From Halostella litorea (GTDB lineage Archaea; Halobacteriota; Halobacteria; Halobacteriales; Natronoarchaeaceae), in the NCBI RefSeq assembly GCF_004785955.1, contig NZ_SJER01000001.1:1178001-1242000 (forward strand): a stretch of DNA of 64,000 nucleotides. The letters run 5' to 3'. The notes under the pieces were generated by a model. The model was given only the letters and a program-made list of their open reading frames with translations, made no database searches and was not told the origin of the DNA. Both the position numbers and the translations under genes were made by a program. Positions 50,010 through 59,662 of the stretch are shown one piece after another (within the stretch, counting starts at the first letter, position 1; every line of letters begins with the position of its first letter).

Positions 50010-51046
50010 GTCGCTGGTCCTACCTCGGGAAACGACTGGTCCTGTCGATCCCCGTGATCCTGTTCGGGATGACGGTGACGTTCATCGCGATCCGGATGGG
50101 GCCGATCGACCCCGTGTCCGCGGCGTTCGGGCAGAACCCCTCCCCCGAAGACATGCAGCGGATGCGCGAGGCGCTCGGCCTGAACCAGCCGCTCTGGCAA
50201 CAATACATCGACTTCATATGGAACATGGCCCAATTCGACTTCGGCCAGTCCTGGGTGTTGCGGTCCGGTCGAGACGTCAAAACCCTGATCTGGGCCCGTG
50301 CACCGCGGACGATCTGGATGGGCTTCTGGGCGATCCTGATCCCGCTTTTCATCGGGATCCCGCTTGGCTTCTACGCCGGCATGAACCCCAACACCGGCGG
50401 CGACTACGTCGCCTCCTTCGGCGGCATCGTCTGGCGGGCGATGCCGAACTTCTGGCTGGCCGTCCTGCTGATGGTCGGCCTCTCCCGCTCCGAGGACATC
50501 CTCTTCGGGTTCGACTGGAAAACGTTCCTCGTCAACACGCCCGTCGTCATCGGGACGGGCGAGTTCCAGACAGCCCTGAACGGGCTGAAGGCGGGGCAGA
50601 TAGAGCCGATTCAGTGGGCGAAAGCGACGAAACAGATACTGCCGGCCGCCGTCGTCCTCGGCTCGGCGTCGATGGGCAACGAGATGCGGATCGGGCGGAC
50701 GGCGATGCTCGAGACGAAAAACTCCAACTACGTGGAGATGGCGAGGGCAAAGGGCGTCTCCGGGCGCGTGCTCGTCTGGAAGCACATGTTCCGGAACGCG
50801 CTGATCCCCCTCGTTCCGGTCATCACCGCCGAGGCAAACCTGCTGCTCGGCGGGTCCGTCCTCGTCGAGACGGTGATGGCGATAAACGGCATCGGTCAGC
50901 TGTTCTTCCGGGCGCTCACGCAGGGCGACATGCCCGTCGCCGGGGCGTTGATGTTCATCTTCATCCTGCTGCTCGTATTTATCAACATCATGCAAGACCT
51001 CCTGTACACCATCGTCGACCCACGGGTCGGCTACGAGGGTGAGTAA
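50006..51046 (+). CDS. dppB: Peptide ABC transporter permease, DppB type
   Basis: A 346-residue permease with six transmembrane helices. The family start is SYLGKRLVLSIPVILFGMTVTFIAIRM, and the EAA loop reads YVEMARAKGVSGRVLVWKHMFRNA. It pairs with the DppC-type protein that starts three bases after its end. Length is normal for DppB. Together with the binding protein and two ATPases it forms a complete dipeptide/oligopeptide importer. Confidence 0.93.
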   Translation: MSRWSYLGKRLVLSIPVILFGMTVTFIAIRMGPIDPVSAAFGQNPSPEDMQRMREALGLNQPLWQQYIDFIWNMAQFDFGQSWVLRSGRDVKTLIWARAPRTIWMGFWAILIPLFIGIPLGFYAGMNPNTGGDYVASFGGIVWRAMPNFWLAVLLMVGLSRSEDILFGFDWKTFLVNTPVVIGTGEFQTALNGLKAGQIEPIQWAKATKQILPAAVVLGSASMGNEMRIGRTAMLETKNSNYVEMARAKGVSGRVLVWKHMFRNALIPLVPVITAEANLLLGGSVLVETVMAINGIGQLFFRALTQGDMPVAGALMFIFILLLVFINIMQDLLYTIVDPRVGYEGE

Positions 51047-51048
51047 CG

Positions 51049-52578
51049 ATGAGTATGCACACGACCGACACCGACGACGTATCGCTTCGAGAGCGGGTCA
51101 AGGCGAACCCGCGTCCGGCGCTTCGCTGGCTGGCCGTCGCCGCCCTCCTCTTTGCGGTACAGGCTGGCGCGGTGTTCGGTGCGCTGATGGAACTCCCGCC
51201 GTGGGACGTGCTCGCCGACCGGCTGTTCGGCCTCCCGGTGGTGGCGTTGCTCGAACCCGTCGGCGCGGCGCTGGCCGGGGTGGGCGACGCGCTCGCCCAG
51301 ATCCCGACGCTGCTCTCCCGGGACCTGATACCGAACCGCGGGCACCGGGTGGCCGGCGGTCCGACGTTCGACACGACGGTGGCCGGCTTCCGGATCGTCG
51401 TCTGGCAGTGGGAGGGCACCTTCCTCGGCCTGCCGGCGGCCGTCGCCTGGGCGATCCGCGTCGCCGTCATCTACCTGTACGCGTTCGTCTGGCTGGCGTG
51501 GATCTGGAAGGGCTACCTCGTCTTCCGTGAACACTACCGCTACGCCAACTGGACGCCGACCGACGACATCATCGACCGGATGCGCACCCACCGCTGGGGG
51601 CAGTTCGGCTTCGTCGTCATCACGCTGTTCGTCGTGATGGCGATGTTCGCCCCGGCGCTCGGCCCGACGACGGTCGAGGAGAACATCAAGTACCCGTACG
51701 ACTACGAGACCCAGTACCTCGACAAGGACACCGGCGAGGTGAAGACGACGCTCGTCGGCAACGCCAACATCGGGTCGCGGTCCCGCGGAAGCGGGGACGA
51801 ACACTTCGGGATCGGGAGCTACGACGGCTACGACCGCTTCCATCCGTTCGGGACATTACGTAACGGAAAAGATATGTTCACGTTCATGGCGTCCGGGGCG
51901 AGAGCGTCGCTGTTCATCGGCCTGGTCGCCATCGGTATCTCCTCGGCCATCGCGTTCTCGCTCGCGCTCGTGACCGCCTTCTACAAGGGGGCGGTCGACC
52001 TCGGCGCGGTGCTGGTGAGCGACTCCATACAGGCGATGCCGCGGCTGCTGGTCCTCATCGGGGCCGCAGTGGTCCTGGAGGGGACGTGGATAAGCGACAT
52101 ATACAACGGGGGGTTCCTCTTGGCCCTCCTGTTCGGGGCCTGGGGGTGGCCCGGGCTGTGGCGCGCGGTCCGTGGCCCGTCGCTCCAGGTCGTCGAGCGC
52201 GAGTGGATCGACGCCGCCAAGAGCTACGGGCAGGCGCCACACCGGATCATGCGCAAGCACATGGCCCCGTACGTGGTCGGCTACCTGCTCATCTACTCGT
52301 CGATGAACCTCGGCGGGATCATCATCGGCACGTCCGCGCTGTCGTTCCTCGGCCTCGGCGTCACCGCGCCGACGCCCGAGTGGGGCCGCGCGATAGACAT
52401 GGGCCAGCCCTACGTCGCGACCCAGTCCTGGCACATGTCGATCATCCCGGGGGTCCTGATCGTCATCGTGGTCACCGGGTTCAACGCGCTCGGTGACGGC
52501 ATCCGCGACGCGATCGACCCGCAGAGCGACACGGGCAGTGCGAGCGGCGAGAGCGCCGCCGCCGGGGGTGGCGCATGA
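51049..52578 (+). CDS. dppC: Peptide ABC transporter permease, DppC type with N-terminal extension
   Basis: A 509-residue permease, about 200 residues longer than the family norm. The C-terminal half has the DppC core: FTFMASGARASLFIGLVAIG and the EAA loop WIDAAKSYGQAPHRIMRKHM, ending in a family-typical ADxxxLxxLGLGVTAPTPEWG-like stretch. The N-terminal part adds two hydrophobic segments (near 20-42 and 125-160) and a soluble loop with TVEENIKYPYDYETQYLDKD. It ends 4 bases inside the next gene. The extension looks haloarchaeal-specific; its role is unknown. Confidence 0.9.
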   Translation: MSMHTTDTDDVSLRERVKANPRPALRWLAVAALLFAVQAGAVFGALMELPPWDVLADRLFGLPVVALLEPVGAALAGVGDALAQIPTLLSRDLIPNRGHRVAGGPTFDTTVAGFRIVVWQWEGTFLGLPAAVAWAIRVAVIYLYAFVWLAWIWKGYLVFREHYRYANWTPTDDIIDRMRTHRWGQFGFVVITLFVVMAMFAPALGPTTVEENIKYPYDYETQYLDKDTGEVKTTLVGNANIGSRSRGSGDEHFGIGSYDGYDRFHPFGTLRNGKDMFTFMASGARASLFIGLVAIGISSAIAFSLALVTAFYKGAVDLGAVLVSDSIQAMPRLLVLIGAAVVLEGTWISDIYNGGFLLALLFGAWGWPGLWRAVRGPSLQVVEREWIDAAKSYGQAPHRIMRKHMAPYVVGYLLIYSSMNLGGIIIGTSALSFLGLGVTAPTPEWGRAIDMGQPYVATQSWHMSIIPGVLIVIVVTGFNALGDGIRDAIDPQSDTGSASGESAAAGGGA

Positions 52579-53810
52579 GCCAGACCGTCCGCGAGAGCGG
52601 CCGGGACGCGTCGTACCCGCTGCTCGCGGTCGACGACCTCCAGACCGCGTTCTTCACCGACAAGGAGACGATCCGTGCCGTCGACGGCATCTCGTTCGAC
52701 ATCGACCGCGGCGAGACCGTCGGCATCGTCGGGGAGAGCGGGTCCGGCAAGAGCGTCACGGCCCGCTCCATCATGGGGCTGGTCGACCAGCCCGGTCGGA
52801 TCCTGGAGGGAAGCAGCATCAAGTACAGCAAGGCCGAGACCGTCGAGCGGTTCGCACGGAAGTACCCGAACCGGACGGTCGAGGTCGACCGGGGCGAGGA
52901 GATCCCGGCCGACGCGGACGGGTTCATCGCGCTGGCCGACGCGGAGGGCAGCGGGAGCGACGTGACCGTCGAGTCCGGGTACGTCGACCTCGCGCGTGCG
53001 CCCGACGAGGCGGTCCACGACATCCGCGGCGGCGACATCGCGATGGTGTTCCAGGACCCGCTGTCGAGCCTCAACCCGGTGTACACGGTCGGCAACCAGA
53101 TCAAGGAGTCGCTGCGGCTCCACCAGGACCTCCGCGGGCAGGAGGCCACCGAGGAGGCCGCCGAACTGCTGGAGGCGGTCGGTATCCCCGACGCCAACCG
53201 GCGGCTCAAGGAGTACCCCCACCAGTTCTCCGGCGGGATGCGCCAGCGCGCCGTGATCGCGACGGCGCTGGCCTGCGACCCCGACCTCCTGATCTGCGAC
53301 GAGCCGACGACGGCGCTGGACGTGACGATCCAGGCCCAGATCCTCGACCTGCTGAAGGAACTCCAGGTCGAGCGCGACATCGGGATCATGTTCATCACGC
53401 ACGACATGGGCGTGATCGCCGAGATTTCCGACCGCGTGAACGTCATGTACGCCGGCGAGGTCGTCGAGAAGGCCCCCGTCGAGGAGATGTTCGAGAACCC
53501 GCGACACCCTTACACCGAGGGGCTGTTGAACTCGATCCCCGGCCGGAACCCCGACGCGGACCGGCTGACGACGATCGAGGGGGACGTCCCGACGCCCAAC
53601 GAACCGGCCGCGGACTGCCGGTTCGCGCCGCGGTGTCCGAAGGTGTTCGACGAGTGTACGAAGGTCCACCCGGAGCACGTCTCGGTCGGCCGGGACTCGG
53701 AGCACCACACCGCCGCCTGCCTGCTGTACCCCGAAGACGTGAGCAGGGCGGAGGCGGTCGACGAACACGAGCGCCTCGGCGACGACCCGGAGGTGACCAC
53801 GGATGAGTAA
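52575..53810 (+). CDS. dppD: Peptide ABC transporter ATPase, DppD type
   Basis: A 411-residue ATPase with Walker [10 protein letters not shown]-loop [11 protein letters not shown], signature [12 protein letters not shown] and Walker [13 protein letters not shown]. Between Walker A and the Q-loop lies an acidic insertion of about 70 residues (from [13 protein letters not shown] to HDIRGG) absent in bacterial DppD. The C-terminal oligo_HPY region has four cysteines (CRFAPRC, DEC, AAC) in the Fe-S cluster pattern seen in some DppD proteins. Four-base overlap upstream, 8-base overlap downstream. Confidence 0.93.
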   Translation: MSQTVRESGRDASYPLLAVDDLQTAFFTDKETIRAVDGISFDIDRGETVGIVGESGSGKSVTARSIMGLVDQPGRILEGSSIKYSKAETVERFARKYPNRTVEVDRGEEIPADADGFIALADAEGSGSDVTVESGYVDLARAPDEAVHDIRGGDIAMVFQDPLSSLNPVYTVGNQIKESLRLHQDLRGQEATEEAAELLEAVGIPDANRRLKEYPHQFSGGMRQRAVIATALACDPDLLICDEPTTALDVTIQAQILDLLKELQVERDIGIMFITHDMGVIAEISDRVNVMYAGEVVEKAPVEEMFENPRHPYTEGLLNSIPGRNPDADRLTTIEGDVPTPNEPAADCRFAPRCPKVFDECTKVHPEHVSVGRDSEHHTAACLLYPEDVSRAEAVDEHERLGDDPEVTTDE

Positions 53811-55377
53811 ACAAGCGTACGGCGACCAGAAGGCGGCGACGGGCGAGCAACGGTCCGACGACCCGCTCGTCGAGGTGAACGACCTGAAGACGTACTACGG
53901 CCGCGAGGGCGGGCTGTTCGACGCGAAGCCCGTCAAGGCCGTCGACGGCGTCTCCTTCTCGATCGAGCAGGGGGAGACGCTGGGCGTCGTCGGCGAGAGC
54001 GGCTGCGGGAAGACGACGCTCGGCCGCACACTGATCCAGCTCGAAACCGCGACCGCCGGCGAGGTGACGTACGCGGGCACCGACATCACGACGCTGGACG
54101 GCAAGGAGCTCAAGCAGTGGCGGCGGAACGTCCAGATGGTGTTCCAGGACCCCGACTCCAGCCTCAACAACCGGATGACGGTCGGGGAGATCATCCGCGA
54201 GCCGCTCGACGTCCACGACTGGCCGACGTTCGAGGTCGGCGTCCAGGGCGTCGACCCCGACGAGGTGACCGTCGAGGGCGATATCGTCCGCCACGTCGCG
54301 GAGGCGGAGTACGAGGACAGCGACCTCGTCGTCACGCCCGAGGCCGAGATTGTCTCCCTCCGGGAGAGCGCGGTCGTCGACAGCTCCGAGGTCACCGTCA
54401 CGACGAGGGAGGGCGAGGACGGGCTCACCGTCGAGGTGACCGTCTCGAAGTCGCGCGCGCAGCTCCGGCGACGCAGGGTGCGAAACCTGCTCGAAACCGT
54501 CGGGCTCCAGGAGGAGCATTACTTCCGCTACCCCCACCAGTTCTCCGGCGGGCAGCAACAGCGCGTCGGCATCGCCCGCGCGCTGGCGCTGGAACCCGAC
54601 TTCGTCGTGCTCGACGAGCCGGTGTCGGCGCTGGACGCCTCCGTGCAGGCGAAGATCCTCAACCTGCTGGAGGACCTCCAGGAGGAGTTCGGCCTCACCT
54701 ACCTCTTCATCGCTCACGACCTCTCGGTCGTCCGGCACATCTGTGACCGCGTCGCCGTGATGTACCTCGGCAACATCATGGAGATAGGCGAGGCCGAGGA
54801 GCTGTTCGACGAGCCGGGGAACCCGTACACCCACTCCCTGCTGTCGGCGATCCCCGAACCGGACCCGACGAACGACAAGGACCGGATCACCCTCCGTGGG
54901 ACGCCGCCGAGCCCGCGGGACCCGCCCCAGGGCTGTCCGTTCTCCACGCGGTGTCCGATGAAGATCCGACCCGAGGAGTACCGGGACCTCGACGACGAGG
55001 TGTGGACGGCCATCGAAGTGTTCCGCGAGGTGCTCCGCGAGCGCGCCCGCGCCGAGCGGACCACCGTCGAGCGGGTCAAGGAGTTCCTCGACATGGACAC
55101 CCGCTTCGAGAGCATCGACGAGATCACCGACGAACTGTTCGGCGACCTCGACGTGCCCGAGTCGGTCCGGACCCACGTCAGCGAGGCCGCCTCGAAGGTC
55201 GCGGACGGCGACGAGCGGGCCGCCCAGGAGTACCTGGCCGAGCAGTTCGGCAGCGTCTGTGACGCGGAGTACCCCGAACCCCACGAGGTGAGCGCGAGCG
55301 GGCGACGGAGCCGGTGTCACCGCCACGAGCCCGAGTACACCGAGCCGGGCGACCTGGAGCAGGGACTCGGCGACTGA
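53803..55377 (+). CDS. dppF: Peptide ABC transporter ATPase, DppF type with insertions
   Basis: A 524-residue ATPase, about 190 longer than usual. Walker A is GESGCGKT, signature [12 protein letters not shown], Walker [13 protein letters not shown]. An acidic beta-like insertion (about 140-225) sits between the Q-loop ([11 protein letters not shown]) and the signature. A second, helical insertion of about 100 residues separates the oligo_HPY cysteines (CPFSTRC and later [15 protein letters not shown]). Both insertions look like haloarchaeal additions. Its stop overlaps the next ATG by one base. Confidence 0.92.
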   Translation: MSKQAYGDQKAATGEQRSDDPLVEVNDLKTYYGREGGLFDAKPVKAVDGVSFSIEQGETLGVVGESGCGKTTLGRTLIQLETATAGEVTYAGTDITTLDGKELKQWRRNVQMVFQDPDSSLNNRMTVGEIIREPLDVHDWPTFEVGVQGVDPDEVTVEGDIVRHVAEAEYEDSDLVVTPEAEIVSLRESAVVDSSEVTVTTREGEDGLTVEVTVSKSRAQLRRRRVRNLLETVGLQEEHYFRYPHQFSGGQQQRVGIARALALEPDFVVLDEPVSALDASVQAKILNLLEDLQEEFGLTYLFIAHDLSVVRHICDRVAVMYLGNIMEIGEAEELFDEPGNPYTHSLLSAIPEPDPTNDKDRITLRGTPPSPRDPPQGCPFSTRCPMKIRPEEYRDLDDEVWTAIEVFREVLRERARAERTTVERVKEFLDMDTRFESIDEITDELFGDLDVPESVRTHVSEAASKVADGDERAAQEYLAEQFGSVCDAEYPEPHEVSASGRRSRCHRHEPEYTEPGDLEQGLGD

Positions 55378-55787
55378 TGAGCGCCCGCGGCTCCCCCCTC
55401 TGGCTCCGGCGTGGCGTCGACGGCGTCGTGTACGCCGTCGCGCTGGCCGCGGCCACGTTCGCGCTCGGCGTCGCCGTCTCGTTCGGGGTCGGCTACGGGC
55501 TGGTCGGGGTGAAATACTGGCTGTTTTTCGCCGGCTGGATCCTGCTCGGCTACGGGACGCTCAAGCTCCGGCCGCGGAAGGCCTGGAAGGATCCCCCTGA
55601 CGAGGGGGTCGACGACCAGGGGCCGACCGAGTCGCGGTTCGAGTACGCGACCCGGAAGGCAGTTCCGGGGGGCCTCGCCGTCGCCGCCGTCGACCGCTGG
55701 TCGGCCGGCGCGCGGTTGTTCCTCGGGAGCCTGTTCGTGCTCGCGGCCTCGATGGCCCTGGAGTTCGCGTTCGGCGTCGGCGGGTAG
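55377..55787 (+). CDS. Membrane protein after the peptide transporter, 136 aa
   Basis: A 136-residue protein with hydrophobic segments near 17-38, 42-60 and 112-132, so three helices, and a charged loop between. The ATG overlaps the dppF stop by one base (TGATG), so it is probably translated from the transporter mRNA. I recognise no family. Whether it serves the transporter cannot be told. Confidence 0.7.
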   Translation: MSARGSPLWLRRGVDGVVYAVALAAATFALGVAVSFGVGYGLVGVKYWLFFAGWILLGYGTLKLRPRKAWKDPPDEGVDDQGPTESRFEYATRKAVPGGLAVAAVDRWSAGARLFLGSLFVLAASMALEFAFGVGG

Positions 55788-55823
55788 CAACAAGTTTACC
55801 CCGGCACACGATCACGGACGAGT

Positions 55824-56396
55824 ATGCGAGACGTAGACGACTCCGACGAGACCCCCGACGGCATCGACCATCCAGGGGATCCCGAGGAGCTGTCGGCGAG
55901 CGGCGGCATCCACAAGGACGCCTGGGCGCAGACGCTGGACGACATGCAGGCGCTCGCCGCCGAACTCGAGGAGGAGGGCTGGGACACCGTCCTGACGGTG
56001 CCGGCGCTGGACACCGCCCCGGAGCCGCCCGAGGACGGACAGGAGGGCCGCTGGGGGCTGATTCACGTCGTCCCCGACAACCACGCCGAGGCGATCCGGG
56101 ACGCCGTCGAGGACGGCGAGTTCCCGCGGTTCGACGTGTTCCGCGCCGAGGCCGAGGGGCGGGTGTTCCACGTGACGCAACTGCTCGACCCGGAGTCGGG
56201 GATCGCCATTCTCGTCGCCGCGAACTTCGAGCGCCACCAGGCGAGGGGCGTGGTCAACGTGGCGACGGACGAGGACGAACTGTACACCCACCTCCAGACG
56301 CTCGACGGCACGCACCTCGGGACGTTCAGGCACGACGACTACGGGAAGTTCTTCCCGAACGCCGACCGCCTCGCCGACCTCGGCGACGAGGAGTGA
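55824..56396 (+). CDS. Haloarchaeal conserved acidic protein, 190 aa
   Basis: A 190-residue soluble, acidic protein. It begins MRDVDDSDETPDGIDHPGD and contains DAWAQTLDDMQALAAELEEEGW, WGLIHVVPDNHAEAI and a C-terminal THLGTFRHDDYGKFFPNA. I recall a haloarchaeal DUF7529-like family with this pattern but am unsure of the number. A TATA-like CAAGTTTACC lies about 30 bases before the ATG. No catalytic motif or membrane span is seen. Confidence 0.72.
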   Translation: MRDVDDSDETPDGIDHPGDPEELSASGGIHKDAWAQTLDDMQALAAELEEEGWDTVLTVPALDTAPEPPEDGQEGRWGLIHVVPDNHAEAIRDAVEDGEFPRFDVFRAEAEGRVFHVTQLLDPESGIAILVAANFERHQARGVVNVATDEDELYTHLQTLDGTHLGTFRHDDYGKFFPNADRLADLGDEE

Positions 56397-56485
56397 CGGC
56401 CGCCCCGTTCCGGGGCCGATTTCCGCGAATTTCCGCACACCGACGTTCGTAGGGTACAAGAGGGGAGGCCTCCTACCCCGCGGGT

Positions 56486-57340
56486 ATGAACGTCGCTGAC
56501 GCGATGACTCCCCGCTCGGAGGTCGTTACCGTCGAGATTCCGGGGAACCGCGACGACGCGCTGGAGTACCTGCAGGAACGGTCGTTCTCGTCCGTTCCGG
56601 TCGTGAAGACGAGCGCCGACGGCGAGGAGTTCCGCGGGCTCGTCTCCCGCGAGTCGCTCATCGAACGCCCGGACGAGGACCAGCTGGCCCTCCTGATGGA
56701 CGACGAGGTGCCCACGACGACCCAGGACACCAGCCTGGAGGAAGTGAGCCGGCTGATGGTGACCGAGGGCGAGCGGCGCATCCCGGTCGTCGACGGCCAC
56801 CTGGAGGGTATCGTCACGGTCACCGACGTGATCCGCGCGATGGCCGAGGAGGACGTCGACGGCGACAGCGAGGTCGGCGAACTCGCCTCCCGGGACATCA
56901 ACAGCGTCTGGGCGGAGACGCCGCTGCCGGTCGCGGAGCGGGAGATATACTACGCGAACGTCCCGTACGCGGTCGTGCTCGACGACGAGGGCTCGATGAC
57001 CGGCGTCATCACCGAGGTCGACATCCTGGAGGTCGCCCGGGTCGTCGAGGGCGAGGCCGGGACGGGCGACAGCATCGCCGACCAGGACGACGACTGGGCG
57101 TGGGAGGGGATCAAGGCGGTGGGCAACCGCTACCTGCCGACCCGGAACGTCGAGATCCCGTCCAGCCCCGTCCGGGAGTTCATGACGGGCGACGTGGTGA
57201 CGGTCACGTCCCGGAAGACCGCGCGCGAGACCGCACAGCTGATGATCACCAACGACGTCGAGCAGATCCCGCTCGTCAGCGGCGACGACCTGGCGGGCAT
57301 CGTGCGCGACGTCGACCTCCTGGAGGCGCTGTATGAGTGA
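56486..57340 (+). CDS. Four-CBS-domain protein
   Basis: A 284-residue protein made of two CBS pairs. Repeats start at MNVADAMTPRSEVVTV, at LLMDDEVPTTTQDTSLEEV, at ELASRDINSVWAETPL, and at FMTGDVVTVTSRKTARETAQ. CBS pairs bind adenine nucleotides such as AMP, ATP or SAM and act as energy sensors. No enzyme domain is attached. The end overlaps the start of glyS by 8 bases, so it may regulate or simply accompany the synthetase. Confidence 0.9.
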   Translation: MNVADAMTPRSEVVTVEIPGNRDDALEYLQERSFSSVPVVKTSADGEEFRGLVSRESLIERPDEDQLALLMDDEVPTTTQDTSLEEVSRLMVTEGERRIPVVDGHLEGIVTVTDVIRAMAEEDVDGDSEVGELASRDINSVWAETPLPVAEREIYYANVPYAVVLDDEGSMTGVITEVDILEVARVVEGEAGTGDSIADQDDDWAWEGIKAVGNRYLPTRNVEIPSSPVREFMTGDVVTVTSRKTARETAQLMITNDVEQIPLVSGDDLAGIVRDVDLLEALYE

Positions 57341-59105
57341 GGACGTAAGCGAACGCGTCGTCGAACTCGCGAAGCGTCGGGGCTTTTTCTTTCAGTCCAG
57401 CGGCGCGTACGGCGGCGTCTCCGGCTTCTACACGTACGGGCCCCAGGGCGCGTCGCTGAAGGAGAACGTCGAGGACGCCTGGCGCGACCGCTTCGCGGTC
57501 AAGGAGGGCCACATGGAGATAGACGCCCCGACCGTGATGCCCGAGCCGGTGTTCGAGGCGTCGGGCCACCTCGACGGCTTCGACGACATGCTCGTCGAGT
57601 GCCCGGAGTGTGGCGAGAGCCACCGGGCCGACCACCTCATCGAGGACAACACCGACATCGAGGAGGCCGAGAGCGTCCCGCTCTCGGAGGTCGAGGACCT
57701 CATCGCCGAGCACGACCTGACCTGCCCGAACTGCGGGACCGAACTGGCCGGCGAGCCGGTCGAGGACTTCAACCTGATGTTCGAGACGAACATCGGGCCC
57801 GGAACCAGCCAGCCCGGCTACCTCCGCCCGGAGACCGCCCAGGGCATCTTCGTGGAGTTCCCGCGGCTGAAGGAGTACGCCCGCAACCAGCTCCCGTTCG
57901 GCGTCACGCAGGTCGGCCGGGCGTACCGCAACGAGATCAGCCCGCGCAACTCGATCATCCGCGTCCGGGAGTTCACGCAGGCCGAACTGGAACACTTCAT
58001 CGACCCCGAGGAGGACGAGCCGCCCCTGGAGCGGGTCGAGGACGTCGAGGTGCGGCTGTACCCCGCCGACGAGCAGGAGGCCGACGACGGCGACTACGTC
58101 GAGACGACCGTCGGCGAGGCCGTCGACGAGGGGATCGTCGCGAGCGACTGGGTCGCCTACTACCTCGGCGTCGGCCAGCGGTGGTACGACCGCGTCGGCG
58201 TCGACATGGACCGGTTCCGGTTCCGCCAGCACCTCTCGGGCGAGCGCGCCCACTACGCCGCGGACTGCTGGGACGCCGAGGCCGAGATCGACGGCGACCG
58301 GTTCGAACTGACCGGCTTCGCCTACCGGAGCGACTACGACCTCTCGAAGCACGGCGCCCACTCCGACGAGGAGTTCACCCTGTTCAAGCAGTACGACGAG
58401 CCGAAACGCGTCGAGCGCGCGACCGTCGACCCCGACATGAGCTACCTCGGGCCGGAGTTCGGCGGTGCGGCCGGCGACGTGGCCGCGGCGCTGGAGCGAA
58501 AGGCGGAGCGCGACCGGGCGGCGTTCGACGGCGACGAGGTGACCGTCGAGGTCGACGGCGAGGAGTACGCGGTGCCGGTCGGGAAGACCGGCTTCGCCGT
58601 CGAGGAGGTCACGGAGTCGGGCGAGCACATCACGCCCCACGTCGTCGAGCCGTCCTTCGGCGTCGACCGCGTCGTCTACACGGTGGTCGCCCACGCCTAC
58701 CGCGAGGACGAGGTCGACGGCGAGGAGCGTAGCTACCTCGAACTCGACCCCGAGGTCGCGCCGACGGACGTGGGCGTCTTCCCGCTGATGGACAAGGACG
58801 GGATGGACGACCGCGCCCGGGACATCGCCGCCGACCTCCGCGAGACGGGTCTCGAAGTCACGTACGACGACTCCGGCGCGATCGGGCGGCGCTACCGCCG
58901 GCAGGACGAGGTCGGCACGCCGTTTTGCGTCACCGTCGACTACGAGACGGTTGAGGCCGACGACGCGGGGACGGTGACCGTCCGCGAGCGCGACACCACC
59001 CAGCAGGTCCGCGTCCCGGTCGACGAACTCGCCGGGACGCTGACCGAACTGCGCGACGGCGACCGGACGTTCGACGAACTGGCCGCGGCCGCCGACGCCG
59101 ACTGA
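57333..59105 (+). CDS. glyS: Glycyl-tRNA synthetase
   Basis: A 590-residue class II synthetase of the eukaryal/archaeal homodimer type. It begins with the family pattern ELAKRRGFFFQSSGAYGGVS and FYTYGPQGASLKENV. Motif 2 is QVGRAYRNEISPRNSIIRVREF, and motif 3 lies around PHVVEPSFGVDRVVYTV. A zinc-ribbon-like insertion has CPECGESHRADH and CPNCGTEL. The start overlaps the CBS gene by 8 bases, and the stop overlaps the next ATG by one base. Confidence 0.96.
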   Translation: MSEDVSERVVELAKRRGFFFQSSGAYGGVSGFYTYGPQGASLKENVEDAWRDRFAVKEGHMEIDAPTVMPEPVFEASGHLDGFDDMLVECPECGESHRADHLIEDNTDIEEAESVPLSEVEDLIAEHDLTCPNCGTELAGEPVEDFNLMFETNIGPGTSQPGYLRPETAQGIFVEFPRLKEYARNQLPFGVTQVGRAYRNEISPRNSIIRVREFTQAELEHFIDPEEDEPPLERVEDVEVRLYPADEQEADDGDYVETTVGEAVDEGIVASDWVAYYLGVGQRWYDRVGVDMDRFRFRQHLSGERAHYAADCWDAEAEIDGDRFELTGFAYRSDYDLSKHGAHSDEEFTLFKQYDEPKRVERATVDPDMSYLGPEFGGAAGDVAAALERKAERDRAAFDGDEVTVEVDGEEYAVPVGKTGFAVEEVTESGEHITPHVVEPSFGVDRVVYTVVAHAYREDEVDGEERSYLELDPEVAPTDVGVFPLMDKDGMDDRARDIAADLRETGLEVTYDDSGAIGRRYRRQDEVGTPFCVTVDYETVEADDAGTVTVRERDTTQQVRVPVDELAGTLTELRDGDRTFDELAAAADAD

Positions 59106-59662
59106 TGGCGAACGAGATCGCGCGCCGACTGGTCCACGCGAGCGGGGCGACGATCCCGGCCGCGTACGTGTTCGTCGACGCGATCACGTGGCAGTACGTC
59201 CAGTGGGTCCTGATCGCCGGCACCGTGGTGACGATCGGGCTGGAGGCGCTCCGCCTGCTGGCCGGGCTGGAGTGGATCGTGTTCGACAAGCTCACCCGGG
59301 AGTACGAGCAGGACAACCTGGCGGGCTACGCGCTGTACGTGTTCGGCGGCACGCTGGTCGGGCTGGCGTTCGACCCGCGGATCGCCGTCCCGGCGATGCT
59401 CATGCTCACGCTCGGCGACCCCGTGAGCGGCCTGCTCGGCTCCGGCGAACTGCGGACGGTGAAGCGCTGGCCGGTGCTGGTGGCGATGTTCGTCACCTGC
59501 TTCGCGCTCGCCTACCCGTTCCTGCCGCTGCGCGCGGCGGCGCTGGCGGCGGCGGCCGCGACGGTCGCCGACGGCGTCAAGCCGGTGATCGCCACCTACG
59601 TCATCGACGACAACATCACGATCCCCATCGCGGCGGCGCTGGCGGCGTTCGTCGTGCTGTAG
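59105..59662 (+). CDS. Dolichol kinase-like membrane protein
   Basis: A 185-residue membrane protein with five or six hydrophobic segments, homologous to the polyprenol/dolichol kinase (SEC59) and phosphatidate cytidylyltransferase group. The key motif MLTLGDPVSGLLGSGEL holds the Gly-Asp pair used in CTP or nucleotide binding. In archaea such an enzyme could rephosphorylate dolichol for N-glycosylation. The exact substrate is inferred. It overlaps glyS by one base. Its 3' end is convergent with the antiporter, one base away. Confidence 0.8.
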   Translation: MANEIARRLVHASGATIPAAYVFVDAITWQYVQWVLIAGTVVTIGLEALRLLAGLEWIVFDKLTREYEQDNLAGYALYVFGGTLVGLAFDPRIAVPAMLMLTLGDPVSGLLGSGELRTVKRWPVLVAMFVTCFALAYPFLPLRAAALAAAAATVADGVKPVIATYVIDDNITIPIAAALAAFVVL

